Part shown: piece after piece, positions 37,448 through 47,941 of the stretch
Layout of the letters: every line of letters starts with the position of its first letter
How positions within the stretch are numbered: the stretch's first letter is position 1
Position numbers and translations under genes: made by a program
Source: Salinispira pacifica
GTDB lineage: Bacteria > Spirochaetota > Spirochaetia > DSM-27196 > Salinispiraceae
Assembly: GCF_000507245.1 (NCBI RefSeq)
Contig: NC_023035.1
Span: forward strand, 2,147,501-2,211,500
Length of the DNA: 64,000 bases
Direction of reading: 5' to 3'
The notes under the pieces: model-generated
The model's database searches: none
Told to the model about the DNA's origin: nothing
Seen by the model: the letters and a program-made list of their open reading frames with translations, nothing else

Positions 37448-37613
37448 GCGAATACATATCGACGGCACTGCAATACTCCGGTGAATTGTCTCATGGAAAT
37501 CGGGAATTTTTTATTATTTTTTTATCGATATATGTTTACCTAATTGTGTAAGTTTCCAATTCTTCCTATACTGTTCCTGTTTTTGATAAACCACCATAAG
37601 GCAGGGTTCAATC

Positions 37614-38057
37614 ATGGAAAGTCTTCTCGTATGCATCGATTTTTCACCCCTCACCGATCGTATCGTGGATACCGCCAGGGGAATGGCGCAGTGTATGTCC
37701 CGGGGGCTTCACCTGGTGCATGTTCAACCTGAACGAAATTCTATCCCCACCGCGGTGATTTCGAATACCGCCGGAAGCGCCGGGAAGGAAGAATCTCTGA
37801 CCAGGCGTAAAGAGGTCGCAATGCTCGCCAAACTGTGCAAGCGGCTTCAGGACGAGGGCATCAGGACCAGTTGTTCAACTCCTGCAGGCAGGATAGACGA
37901 AATGCTTACCAGGGAGGCTCGGGAGCACAACGCCAAAATGGTGATTATGGGAAGCCATGGAAACGGTGCAATGTATCACCTGGTGGTAGGATCAGTGGCA
38001 GAAGGGGTGTTGAGCAACCTGGGTATTCCGGTGGTTTTGGTCCCGGCTCAGGCGTGA
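37614..38057 (+). CDS. Universal stress protein, UspA family
   Basis: This 147-residue protein has the N-terminal LLVCIDFSP strand and the C-terminal ATP-binding motif MGSHGNGAMYHLVVGSVAEGVL (GxxGx9GS type). So it belongs to the ATP-binding branch. It is a cytoplasmic dimer linked to stress survival. GGCAGGG lies some bases upstream of the ATG. A short inverted-repeat element follows directly after the stop. Confidence 0.92.
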   Translation: MESLLVCIDFSPLTDRIVDTARGMAQCMSRGLHLVHVQPERNSIPTAVISNTAGSAGKEESLTRRKEVAMLAKLCKRLQDEGIRTSCSTPAGRIDEMLTREAREHNAKMVIMGSHGNGAMYHLVVGSVAEGVLSNLGIPVVLVPAQA

Positions 38058-38066
38058 AGCTAGGTT

Positions 38067-38215
38067 AGTGCCCCGAAAACTGTTGATTTTGACTGCGTAT
38101 CGCTCAACCAGACAGTGAGATAGCTAACGCAAATCGATTTCAGGGGTTTTTCGATGATTGATATCATTCCCCGACAGTGATTTATGGGATTTAAATCAAC
38201 AGTTTTCGGGGCACT
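38067..38215. repeat. MITE-like element with 23-base perfect inverted repeats
   Basis: The ends start AGTGCCCCGAAAACTGTTGA and the other end is its exact inverse; the arms are 23 bases and the element 149 bases. No ORF lies within. It sits 10 bases after the stress-protein stop. No clear target duplication is seen. It is probably a non-autonomous element or the shortened remains of an IS. Confidence 0.65.
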
Positions 38216-38321
38216 TCATTTTATTTTCTCATTTCAGACGCTATCATTTATATAAGTCCTGAATCCGTAGAGAAATAAGTAGCAGTCCAAGCCATCCTGT
38301 TGTGGTATAATGATTTAACTA

Positions 38322-39979
38322 GGGCCTCCTGAAAAAACCCTATGCTGCCATATTACCATACCCCAATACCACGGGGAAATGAGACTTCGTAATTTTTCGG
38401 CTGCGTAGCATAGCTATGATAAAGACGTAAAAAAGATCCTTCCGAATCTTTTCCAGGTTCATCACCAGCATGATCATGGCCACCTGCGATTCACTGGTCT
38501 CAGCAAGCTTTGTCATTAAACGACCCATTGAGTACCGTCGTTTTGCTCTGCCAAATGTCCCTTCGACAGCTATTCTATCCAGCTCATCCTGACGAGCCAG
38601 CTTCTTTCGTTCCCGATTTTCACCACGATCTTTCGGTGGACGACCAAGCGGCGGACCGGATAATCTGATTCCCCGTTCCTTGCACCAATTCCGGTTGCCC
38701 CTGGTGCGGTAAATCTGATCGGCGTGTATTGATTCCGGATACACACCATATCTGTGCCTGTACTTTTCAGCCTGCATGACTAAATCACCAGACTCGTTGT
38801 ATGGATCCCATGAACAGCGATCGATAAACATGTACCCGTCAATATTGGCGGATGAAATCTTCATGCCGAACTCAACCGGGGTACCGGCTTTTCCCCTGAC
38901 GATGGGTCGAATATGGGGTTGGGAGATACTCACAATCCGGCCCGATATTCGATGATCTTTGGATTCATACATCAGTGCCTGCTGGCGAAAGACTTCCGAG
39001 ATAACCAGCATATTCCGGTACTGTTTCCGTGACAGGCTTTTCAAACCGACACCTGCTGCTAATTGCTCTATATGCCGGAGATTACGGCGTATGTACCCCA
39101 GCTGCTTGCGTATTGCCTTGCGCATCTTGTTCTTGCTTGCTCTGCGCTTTTTGATGACCGCCAAAAAATCCTTTCGCGCTTTCTGCCGGTAGGTTCGGGG
39201 TTTTGTCGCCCCTTGGCCCGTTTTGCGTGAAGAACGTCTATGATGGTTTCCAGTTTTTCCCGGCTCTCGTTTAAAATCGAAAGATCGGTGGGATATCGAA
39301 TATCACCGGGTACGCAGGTGGCATCAATCAGAAGCTTTCCGTTGTTTTCTACCTCAGGATTTTCTTCTTTTTCAGCTTCCGTATCATCTTCAGTTTTTTT
39401 TACGTTCTTCGGCAATAATCAATTCATTTGCGTGAGTGATCATGTCCATGCTGATTCGCTTTCTGAAATGAACCATCCCGGATGCACGGCCGGGCAACGA
39501 GCGTAGCGAGTGACCAGGCATTGATGGATCAAAAGGAGTCTCATCTTGGTACCCCTGCATTCCGATGAGATATTGCAGGTAAGGCGTCTCACGAATCTGC
39601 TCCACGGTTTCCTCATCTGTAATTCCTAATTTTTCCTTTATAATCAGGGCACCCAATGCTGTACGGAAACGGATCGCCGGAGCGCCTTGCCCGCTTTCGA
39701 TAGCAAACTGTGAGGCGTATTCTGCTTCTAAATCTTCCCAGGGAATTAAATCAGCAAGCTGAACCCAGCGGTTATTGGGGTTCAGTTTGCCTCCAAATGG
39801 GAGATAGAAATCTTCAAATGAAAGCTGCGTTTTGTCCTCAGTTCTATACATAATCCCTCCCGCCAAGAAAACAGGTGCAAGGGTTTTTGCCTGGTTTTCG
39901 CAAAAACCGTGCACTTCATACACAAATCCTAGCAGTATTTCATTTATATGTATGGGGTTAAGGTTTTTTCAGGAGGCCC
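38322..39979 (-). mobile_element. IS5-family element, copy 2
   Basis: The same ends (GGGCCTCCTGAAAAAACC) and flanking TA as copy 1; length 1658. It lacks the intron and so gives the empty intron site. It lies between a TATAAT-like box and the IS1380 transposase, separating that gene from its likely promoter. Confidence 0.92.
38340..39851 (-). pseudogene. IS5-family transposase, two frameshifts (copy 2)
   Basis: It starts at 39851 (MYRTEDK). Relative to copy 1 the A-run after EERKK has eight rather than nine A residues, and a C-run near 39212 has four rather than five C residues. The reading therefore breaks twice (frames 39390-39851, 39068-39415, 38340-39164). The second break has no known slippage explanation, so this copy is probably inactive. 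The 15-codon insert after DPSM is present here too. Confidence 0.82.
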
Positions 39980-40014
39980 TAACTACAAACCAACACACAC
40001 CCAGGAGGTGCGGC

Positions 40015-41322
40015 TTGAACTACCAAATTGATACTACCACAGAGCGCATTTTCAGCACAGGTGGCATTGCCCTGGTGGGGAAAATTTGCGAACGGATTGG
40101 ATTTGCAACCAATACTTCAGCGCTTGTCCACCCGTCAGTTCCCCGATCTTTGATTGGCCTTTTTTGCATGGGGCGCACCCGGTTTGAAGAGATCGCTTTA
40201 TTCCGCCAGGATACTTTATTCAAAGAAAGCTTTCAGCTCCCCTATGTACCAGCAAAGGAAACTCTGCGCCTTTACCTTGAAAGAATTGCTGTTCAACCCA
40301 AGCTTTTGACCGAAGAAGTGGATTCTGCAGTATGTGCTCTTCTTCAACGCTCGACGCTTTCAAAGGTTTACACAGAGCATCAGTCGTATCTTCCAATAGA
40401 TGTCGACACATCTCCACTGGACAATTCGAAAAGCAACAAGGAAGGGGTGAGTCGAACCTACAAGCAATATGATGGCTACCACCCGATTTTCAGCTATGTA
40501 GGGACTGAAGGCTATATGCTCAATTGCGAACTACGGGAAGGAAAACAGCATTGTCAAAAGGGAACCCCGGGCTTTTTGAAGGAGTCATTGGAACGGCTCG
40601 ACAGGTCGGGCATCACAGGCCCCAAGCTCTTTCGCCTTGATGGAGGAAACGATTCACAAGATACCTTGGCTCAATTGTGCGGACGAGAGGATGTGTTTTT
40701 CATAGTGAAGCGGAACCTTCGCCGCGAACAACGAGAATACTGGCTTTCAATCGCCCAATCTGAAGGTGAGTTGAGTTACCGTGATGAGAAAAAAGCCGTC
40801 TACACTGGATTTCATACCGGCAAGTCCTCTACCGAGGATGAGTCGGCGATGGATATCATTTTCCAAGTAACCGTCCGTCAGATAGGGGCCGATGGAAATG
40901 AACTCCTTTTTCCTGACATTGAAGTGGAGACATTCTGGACTAATCTGAGTGATCCGCCGGAAACGGTGTTACAGTTCTATCATGACCATGGCACGAGTGA
41001 GCAATTTCATAGTGAACTCAAAAGCGATATGAATGTCGAACGGCTTCCGTCAGGAAAGTTTGCGGTGAACGCTGCGGTTCTACAGATTGCAATGGTGGCG
41101 TTCAATATCCTCCGGTTCATTGGACAATCGGCCCTTGTAGCTGATGACTATCCAGTACAGACGAAGGTAAAGAGAAAGCGACTTCGCAAAGTCATCGATG
41201 ATCTGGTACGCATTGCTGTAAAGTTCGTACACCATGGGCGTACCGTGATTCTGAAATTATGGTATAGAGACCCATGGTGGCGGTGCTTCCGAAAGCTCTA
41301 TGAAAAATGCTGTGTAATGTGA
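40015..41322 (+). CDS. IS1380-family transposase
   Basis: This protein of 435 residues starts at a TTG (NYQIDTTTERI follows) with AGGAGG six bases upstream; the longer ORF from 39832 only reads through IS5 copy 2. The DDE residues are in DVDTSPLDNS, FRLDGGNDSQ and HGTSEQFHSELKSDM. The length fits the family. The element's ends were not found: its left part is cut by IS5 copy 2, and the right side has no clear repeat before 41.5 kb. Confidence 0.88.
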   Translation: MNYQIDTTTERIFSTGGIALVGKICERIGFATNTSALVHPSVPRSLIGLFCMGRTRFEEIALFRQDTLFKESFQLPYVPAKETLRLYLERIAVQPKLLTEEVDSAVCALLQRSTLSKVYTEHQSYLPIDVDTSPLDNSKSNKEGVSRTYKQYDGYHPIFSYVGTEGYMLNCELREGKQHCQKGTPGFLKESLERLDRSGITGPKLFRLDGGNDSQDTLAQLCGREDVFFIVKRNLRREQREYWLSIAQSEGELSYRDEKKAVYTGFHTGKSSTEDESAMDIIFQVTVRQIGADGNELLFPDIEVETFWTNLSDPPETVLQFYHDHGTSEQFHSELKSDMNVERLPSGKFAVNAAVLQIAMVAFNILRFIGQSALVADDYPVQTKVKRKRLRKVIDDLVRIAVKFVHHGRTVILKLWYRDPWWRCFRKLYEKCCVM

Positions 41323-41582
41323 ATCAGGAGCACGTGCTCAAACCGTGCCATGGGATACGTATGCCCTCATATGAATGTCGGGTTACAATCTTCCATTAAA
41401 ACCAGGAATAACTTGAGTACCAGGGTACCAATAAGTACCGGGTAAGCACGAAGTGTCAGGATGTACTGAAATGACTGGCTTATCGGACTTATCCAAGAGG
41501 GATCTGCGCGATCTTATACGGATTCAGGTAAGTATTACTCTCAGAAAACAAACTGCATGATAGGTCCTGAGCGAGGAACTCC

Positions 41583-44029
41583 ATGAGACGAAATCTGATC
41601 GTCAAAACAAGAAATCTGGCCGGAAATGCTTCAGTTCTGATTCTCATCGGCATGGTATCAGCTTTGCTTTTCATCGGCTGCGGTAGTGCGGCTGAATCGG
41701 CATCAGAAGGCCAGTCGAACACCAGGGTAGTCGAGCAGGAGTTGGAAGCCATAGCGGTATCACCGGAGTCACCGGCAGTCGTAGTTTTTCTGCTCGGGGA
41801 AGTGGAGGTCTACCGTGATGGAACCTGGTCTTCTCTGGAAATCGGCAGTCAGCTTCGTGAATCGGACCGGGTGAGAACCGGCCCGGCTGCCGGCCTGGAA
41901 ATCCAGTTGGCTGATCTGGCGCTCATCGTCCTTGAGAACAGTACCGAAATACTGCTTCGGAGCATTAACATTCGGGACGGGTTAACCTCGGGTGAGGCGG
42001 AGCTGCTGGGCGGGACCATTGTCAGCAAAGTGAGAGCCCTTTCGGAACAAGAGAGTTTCAGGATTCGTGGAAGGACCCGACTTCCGGGGTCAGGGGTACG
42101 ACGTTCTCGGTTCAATCGGATGAGACCGGATCAACCAGGGTCGCCGTCCTTGAAGGGGCGGTCGCTGTTCTACCATCTCCGGAAGCCCTCGATGAGGCAC
42201 TGGGAATCCTTGAGGATGAGGATCAAGGGGAAGCCGTCCGAGGAGAAATTGAACGGAACGCCGAAGCGCTTGTCGCGGGTTCATCGATCGAGATCAGCCC
42301 CCGGCAGGCCGATGAATCGGCCAGGGCTTTCGCGGTACTCCGAAACGGCATTCAGGCGTCATTGAACGCAGAGGGGGATGTGCTCCAGAACATTCAAACG
42401 AATATCCGGGAAACTCTCAGCACCTTGAACGAGCAGGCTCCAGCGTTAGAACCCATTTCTGAAGAGCAACGGGAATTGCTGGAGAAAACTGAGAGGAGGA
42501 ATTTCATCCGAATCTTCGGAGCTGAAACCGCGGAAGCATCTGATCCCGGGGTTCTCATCCCCGTCGTGATCAGCGCCAGTCCGGCAGGATCCGTGATTTT
42601 CATCGACGGAGAACGCCGTGGGGTCAATTCGCTTTCCCTCCTGAGCGATCCCGGATCAGAAATCAGGATTGAGGTTCGTGCGGATGGTTTCGAATCCTTT
42701 GTTCAGGATCTGATGCTTGGGGATGAACAGGGGATTTCGCTGAATGTCAGCCTTGAGTCATCACCTCAAGCTACGGATACCGGCGCATCCGATGATTCCG
42801 ACAGTCCCGCGAATCCCGAACAGGACTCGGAGAATGCCGACACGGATGAAACCGCAGGGGAGACTACGGGTGGGCAGCAGGCAGCAACTGACGACCCAGA
42901 GGAAACGCCGGAAACTGAGGCCGCGCAGGAAACAGCGCGAACGGCGAATGTCGGAGATGCTCCGGGAGAATCATCAGGGGAAAACAATGAACCGTTGGCC
43001 CTCGGTGCGCTTCAAATCAAAGTCAGCGATTCGCCAATCAGCACCGCCCTGGTAAGCGACGGAGTTCGGGTGTATGCCGCGGATCAAAATGGAACCGTCT
43101 ATGCCCTGGACAGCGAGGGACGCTTGATTTGGCGGACTCCAACCGGAAACCGCTCGAACAACCGAAACCTCCTGGTGGTTTCCCAAAATGATTTGTATTT
43201 CCAGGGAACCGAGGAACTGCTGCTGTTATCGGCGCGGGATGGGAGCATCATCGCCCGCAGGAATCTGGGCGACGCGTCCGCGTCGCGGCTTGGCCGCCAT
43301 CCCGCACTTCGGGGGGAACAGGTATTTATCCCAACAGACAACGGATATCTGCGCTTCAGAACCGGAAGCCTCGATCGGATCGATGTGACCGATCCTTTGT
43401 TTGCCGAAAGACGGAGCACCCAATCGAACTTTCGCGCCACCCCGGCTTTCTGGCAGGACGAGGTGATCCTGGTCGATACAGAGGGAACAATTTTCCGCTA
43501 CGATCCCCGGCGGGGACGCATTATCGCCGGCATGGAATCTGGTCTTCGGGAAATTACGGGGATGCAGCCCTTGGTAACTGGAAACCGCGTATTTCTGGCC
43601 GATTCCCGGGGAAATATCGTCGCCGTAGCCCTGCCCGAGTTGGAGGTTCTCTGGAGAAGTTCCATGGAGGGCGGCGTGTTTTTCCAGCCGGTATGGACTC
43701 CCCTCGGCATCTTCGCATATAGCCGGGAAGCCCGGTTGGTCAAACGCTTCGATGCGCGCAGCGGTGAAAATACCGAGAATTGGGGAAACGTTTCCGCCCC
43801 TCCGTTCTGGCTGGAAGGGTTTATTTTGATACCCAACAGCACCGGCGGCCTTGATGTGGCGAATCTCGAGCTCAACTGGATTCATGCGAATATTCCGTTT
43901 CCGGATATCATCAGCGCCAGACCAGTCAGGCTCGAAAACCGAATTTTTCTGGGCTCCAGGCGCGGAAACATATATGTACTGAACATTCCCAGGATCATCG
44001 AAGAGGCCAGAGCGAATCCTCGACCCTGA
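41583..44029 (+). pseudogene. FecR-PEGA-beta-propeller lipoprotein, one frameshift
   Basis: The first frame (41583 to about 42076) has a lipobox (LLFIGCG) and the first half of a FecR domain (GEVEVYRDGTW, SDRVRTGPAAGLEIQL). The second frame continues with PTSGVRGTTFSV and TRVAVLEGAVAVLP. It then has a helical part, a PEGA domain (PAGSVIFIDGERRG), an acidic low-complexity linker, and a PQQ-like beta-propeller (YAADQNGTVYALDSEGRLIW and repeats). Adding one C to the CCC at 42076 would restore about 815 residues. It could be an envelope protein linked to surface sensing or assembly. True decay or read error cannot be told apart. Confidence 0.78.
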
Positions 44030-44067
44030 TCCATGAATTATTGGTGGAATTCAGACAGAATTTTCTC

Positions 44068-44108
44068 ATATGTGAGGCTCGTATAACTTATATTTCAGCC
44101 TCACATAT
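44068..44108. repeat. Inverted repeat upstream of the ABC exporter operon
   Basis: Perfect 12-base arms ATATGTGAGGCT and AGCCTCACATAT are separated by 17 bases, ending 15 bases before the first ABC gene. There is no T-run after it, so an operator or RNA hairpin is more likely than a terminator. Confidence 0.5.
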
Positions 44109-44122
44109 TCTAAGCTTAGGGC

Positions 44123-46198
44123 ATGAGCGTTTCCAGAAGCCTTCTCAAAGCCATGATGCTTATTCTCGGCCTGATATTCACCGCCGTAGGGGTCGTCGGC
44201 GTATTCCTGCCCTTCCTCCCGACCACCCCGTTCCTGCTCGTAGCCGCCGGTCTGTTCTTGCGTTCCTCCGAGAGCCTACATCGGAAGCTGATGAATCATC
44301 CCAAATTCGGACCGGCGATACGACGGATTCAGGAGGGAAAGGGCATCAGCCTGCGGACCAAAATTCTCAGTTCCCTGATCGCGGGATCCATGATACTGGC
44401 ATTCGCGATCTGGGGAACCGATAGCCTTCATTTGCGCATTTTTCTCGGCGTGATTATCGTCGCAAAGCTGGTGACCATGGCGGTACTTCCGACGTATCGC
44501 CCGGATACTGATGAATCGGGCGAACGCCCCGTGCGGAGCAAAGCGTTTCGGATCCAAGCTCCCCGGTTGTTGACCCTGCTGGTGTTCGCCGCCGGCAGCG
44601 CGTTCGTCCTGATCCAGGTACTGTTCGCCCTGGAACTCGGACGATGGAGCATCTCCCTCATCGGGGGGGTGACGGTGTTTCCCCTGGCATTGTTGGCCTA
44701 TTCGGCGATTCGATGGGTCCTGATCATGGCAAATCGCTTCCTGGGGGGGATAATTTCCCGGGGAGTCAGAATTAAAACCCGACGCCGGCTCCTGGCAGCC
44801 ATCGCCGAGGGCGGGGCGGAAGCGGTTCGAGAAAAAGGGATCGGGAACTACCAGGAAATGCTCAGCGAACGCATCGAATCCCTCGATCCAATGTACAGTC
44901 TGTTCCTCCCCCAGCTTTTTATCGGAATCATTTCACCGATCGCAGTCATCGCGGTGATCATGACCTATGACCGGTATACCGCCTTGATGCTCGCTGCGGT
45001 GCTGCCGGTCACCCCCCTTATCCTGGGGCTATTGGCGAGGAATTTCGCCCGGGTCGGGAAGCAGTATTCCCGATCCGCAGCGGAACTCGGCGCATGGTAC
45101 GTGGAGAGCATCAGGGCGCTTCCCACCCTGGCCGTCTTCCAGCGAATCAACAGTTATCGCTTACGACTGGCCAAAACCAGTGGTACTTTGAAGGATACGA
45201 CTATCAAACTGCTCACGGTCAACCAACTTTCGATTCTTCTGGTAGAAGTGTTCTTCTCCCTGGCTTTGGTGGCCTTCGCGACATTCCTGGGAGTTCGGCG
45301 TTTTCAATCGGGTTTTCTGCCGGGTGCATTCGCCCTGGCCGTCCCCTTCCTGACGATCGAACTGATCCGCCCCATCAATCTCGTGGGGGCGTTTTTCTTT
45401 GCCGGAGCCGCAGGGCGCCAGTCGAAAAAAATGATCGAGGCGGAAATTAACGAACTGGAACGGCTAAACCGCCCGATCCGTATTGAAGCGTCAGGTTCCC
45501 CCGATGACAACAGACATGCTCCTGAGTCGATTGAAGGCAGTCCGGGTCTGATAATCAGGGAGCTCAGCTTCGCATACCCGTCCAATCCCCATCACCGAGT
45601 ACTGGATGGTTTTTCCCTTTCGCTGAAACGGGGTGAAATCATCGGTATCCGGGGGCCCAGCGGCTCAGGTAAGAGCACCCTCGCCAAAATGATCCTCGGG
45701 TATCACCGTCCCCAACGGGGAAGCATCGTACTGGACGGCAGGGAACTCAGCGATCTGCCCCGAAACGAACGGATGAGCCTGGTGGGTTATCTGCCCCAGC
45801 GTCCGTACCTGTTCGGCCGCACTCTCAGGGAGAACTTAGTGATGGGTCGTCCCGATCCGGGAGATGAGGTTCTTCAGAGCGCCTTGAGGGCAGCGGGTCT
45901 GAATTCCTTCGCCGAGCGTGGTCTGGATTCGCCCGTCGGAGAAAATGCGGCACAGGTTTCCGGCGGTGAACGAATGCGGCTGGCCCTGGCTCGGGTGCTT
46001 CTCAGCGGAGCGAGTTACATCGTTCTGGACGAGCCGACGGCGGAAATCGACGGCATTACCGAACTGGGTATCTGGCAGGAATTGCGGCGCACCGGGGCGG
46101 GAATTATCGCCATCGCCCACCGAAAACGGACACTGAGTGCCTGCGATTCAGTGGTCGATATGCCAGCGGTCGCCAGAATAAGCGGGGTACGATCATGA
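44123..46198 (+). CDS. DUF454-CydD-like ABC exporter half
   Basis: This 691-residue protein has two parts. Residues 1 to about 120 form a DUF454 (YbaN-like) membrane domain with GVVGVFLPFLPTTPFLLVAA and LMNHPKFGPAIRRIQEGKGI. From about 145 there is a six-helix ABC export domain (YVESIRALPTLAVFQRIN) and then the ATPase with GPSGSGKST, VSGGE and YIVLDEPTAEID. The transporter part is most like CydD, which with CydC exports cysteine and glutathione. DUF454 is normally a separate small protein, so the fusion is unusual. No cydAB is nearby. Confidence 0.82.
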   Translation: MSVSRSLLKAMMLILGLIFTAVGVVGVFLPFLPTTPFLLVAAGLFLRSSESLHRKLMNHPKFGPAIRRIQEGKGISLRTKILSSLIAGSMILAFAIWGTDSLHLRIFLGVIIVAKLVTMAVLPTYRPDTDESGERPVRSKAFRIQAPRLLTLLVFAAGSAFVLIQVLFALELGRWSISLIGGVTVFPLALLAYSAIRWVLIMANRFLGGIISRGVRIKTRRRLLAAIAEGGAEAVREKGIGNYQEMLSERIESLDPMYSLFLPQLFIGIISPIAVIAVIMTYDRYTALMLAAVLPVTPLILGLLARNFARVGKQYSRSAAELGAWYVESIRALPTLAVFQRINSYRLRLAKTSGTLKDTTIKLLTVNQLSILLVEVFFSLALVAFATFLGVRRFQSGFLPGAFALAVPFLTIELIRPINLVGAFFFAGAAGRQSKKMIEAEINELERLNRPIRIEASGSPDDNRHAPESIEGSPGLIIRELSFAYPSNPHHRVLDGFSLSLKRGEIIGIRGPSGSGKSTLAKMILGYHRPQRGSIVLDGRELSDLPRNERMSLVGYLPQRPYLFGRTLRENLVMGRPDPGDEVLQSALRAAGLNSFAERGLDSPVGENAAQVSGGERMRLALARVLLSGASYIVLDEPTAEIDGITELGIWQELRRTGAGIIAIAHRKRTLSACDSVVDMPAVARISGVRS

Positions 46199-47910
46199 AC
46201 ATGCCGCTGATTCGGATGCTCGCCTTCATCAGAGGCCATATCTACAAAATCGCCCTCAGTTCCCTTTTACGGATCGTCAATGTGTTCGCCGGCTCGGCCC
46301 TGTTCGGATTAAGCGGGTACCTGCTTGCCGACGTGCTGATTTCCCGACGTCAGCCCCAGAGTGCCCTCTGGATCTCCCTTGCGGTCATCGGGATTTTAAA
46401 AGCCGCCGCCCGATACGCCGAGCAGATCAGTGGGCATAACGCCGCATTCAATATTCTCGACATCCTTCGACAGAAATTATTCCACGCATTCAGCGAGAAA
46501 GACGCCGACAGCCTGGCCAGCAGCCGAACCGGAGATCTGGCGGTCAGGGCCATGGGGGACGTGGATCTTATCGAGATTTTCTATGCCCACACGTTGGCTC
46601 CGGCCCTGAGCGCGGTACTTTTTATCCTCATCGCCGCAGCGGCAGCCGCAGTTCTTGTGAGTCCGGTTGCCGCCGCCGCAGTGGCCGCCATGTACCTCTG
46701 CGCTGGAATCGGCATCCCCGTCTTGTTCCAGGCCGCATCATCTTCGGCGGCACAACGATATCGCGGAGCGCAGGCGGCCCTCAGCGCGGATCTCAGCGAA
46801 TCGCTGGCGGGCATCCAGGATCTTCAGGCATTCGCCGCCGTTGATGCCGAGCAAGCCCGCCATCGCCGCAGCGCCGAGAAGGCATACGGGCTGAACCAGG
46901 GCCTGCAGATGCTCAGCGGTTTTCGGGACGTCCTGGTCGACCTGCTGCTTGGCACATCCCTGATCGTCCTCATTTTTCTGGCAGCCCGGGAAAATCTGCT
47001 GGGGACCGATCCTCTCTCCTGGGCCCTGGTCTGCGCGCTGGCCGGCGGATTCAGCGCCATTCTGGGCATCAATCGGGCGGTGGATGACCTGCCCAAAAGC
47101 CGGGCCGCAGCGCAACGCATCCTGCAGGTACTGGATGAACCCTCAGATTCCCCTGCCTGGACCGCCTCTTCGGCGGACGGAGACCCCTCGGGATATGATA
47201 TTTCCGTGGAGAATCTCAGTTTCAGCTACGGCAATAATCAGGGCATTCGGGATATTAGCTTCCGCCTGAAGCAGGGCGAGCACCTGTTGATCACCGGCCA
47301 GACCGGTTCGGGTAAGACCACCCTGGCCACCGCCATCCTGGGGCTGCTCGAACCCGAAGGCGGATGCGTTCGCATCGGAGGGATCGATGTGAGATCCATC
47401 GAGCCTTCCAGGCGCTTCGCCCTGATCACCGCGGCCCGTCAGAACCTGATGCTGGTTAGGGGAAGCGCCATGGAGAACATCGAGCTCGGCGTCCCCGCCG
47501 AAGGGACCCCGGTACCCGGGCATGCGCTGGAAATCGCCGAAATCCCGCAGCTGATGACGGAACTGCCCGATGGGGAAGACACGTTAGTGAGCGGCACCGA
47601 TGAGCAGATTTCCGGCGGTCAGCGCCGGCGAATCGGACTTGCCGCTGCCCTCGCCCGTTCGGCCAGGATCATGGTACTCGATGAAGCCTTCGCCGGGCTT
47701 GATGACGATTTGAGGAAGCGGATCCGCGGCAAGCTCCTGGACTGGGCCCGCAGAGAAGGAATCAGCATCATAGAGCTCTCCCACGATCTGAGCGACAGTG
47801 TGGATACCGCTCGGATCGCCGTACTGGCCGGCGGCTCGCTGATCGAATCAGGCAGCTATGATGAGCTGATGGAGCGCCGAGGCGCATTCTGGGATATGGC
47901 GGTGTTATAG
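46195..47910 (+). CDS. CydC-like ABC exporter half
   Basis: This 571-residue protein has a six-helix membrane domain and an ATPase with TGQTGSGKTT, ISGGQRRR and IMVLDEAFAGLD. The gene starts four bases before the stop of the DUF454-CydD gene, so the two are translated together and should form a heterodimer. It resembles CydC. The substrate is unknown; the B12 operon that converges on it may be only a chance neighbour. The intergenic distance to cobC (convergent) is about 30 bases. Confidence 0.85.
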   Translation: MNMPLIRMLAFIRGHIYKIALSSLLRIVNVFAGSALFGLSGYLLADVLISRRQPQSALWISLAVIGILKAAARYAEQISGHNAAFNILDILRQKLFHAFSEKDADSLASSRTGDLAVRAMGDVDLIEIFYAHTLAPALSAVLFILIAAAAAAVLVSPVAAAAVAAMYLCAGIGIPVLFQAASSSAAQRYRGAQAALSADLSESLAGIQDLQAFAAVDAEQARHRRSAEKAYGLNQGLQMLSGFRDVLVDLLLGTSLIVLIFLAARENLLGTDPLSWALVCALAGGFSAILGINRAVDDLPKSRAAAQRILQVLDEPSDSPAWTASSADGDPSGYDISVENLSFSYGNNQGIRDISFRLKQGEHLLITGQTGSGKTTLATAILGLLEPEGGCVRIGGIDVRSIEPSRRFALITAARQNLMLVRGSAMENIELGVPAEGTPVPGHALEIAEIPQLMTELPDGEDTLVSGTDEQISGGQRRRIGLAAALARSARIMVLDEAFAGLDDDLRKRIRGKLLDWARREGISIIELSHDLSDSVDTARIAVLAGGSLIESGSYDELMERRGAFWDMAVL

Positions 47911-47941
47911 GGCAAGCAAACTCACCGCACTCATGTTCGGA

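Noticed and set aside
39832-40014. N-terminal extension of the IS1380 transposase
   Set aside because: It is translated IS5 copy 2 sequence; the AGGAGG-led TTG at 40015 is the natural start.
24276-41400. Complete integron
   Set aside because: No integrase gene and no attI-like site are present in the window; only attC-like hairpins can be argued.
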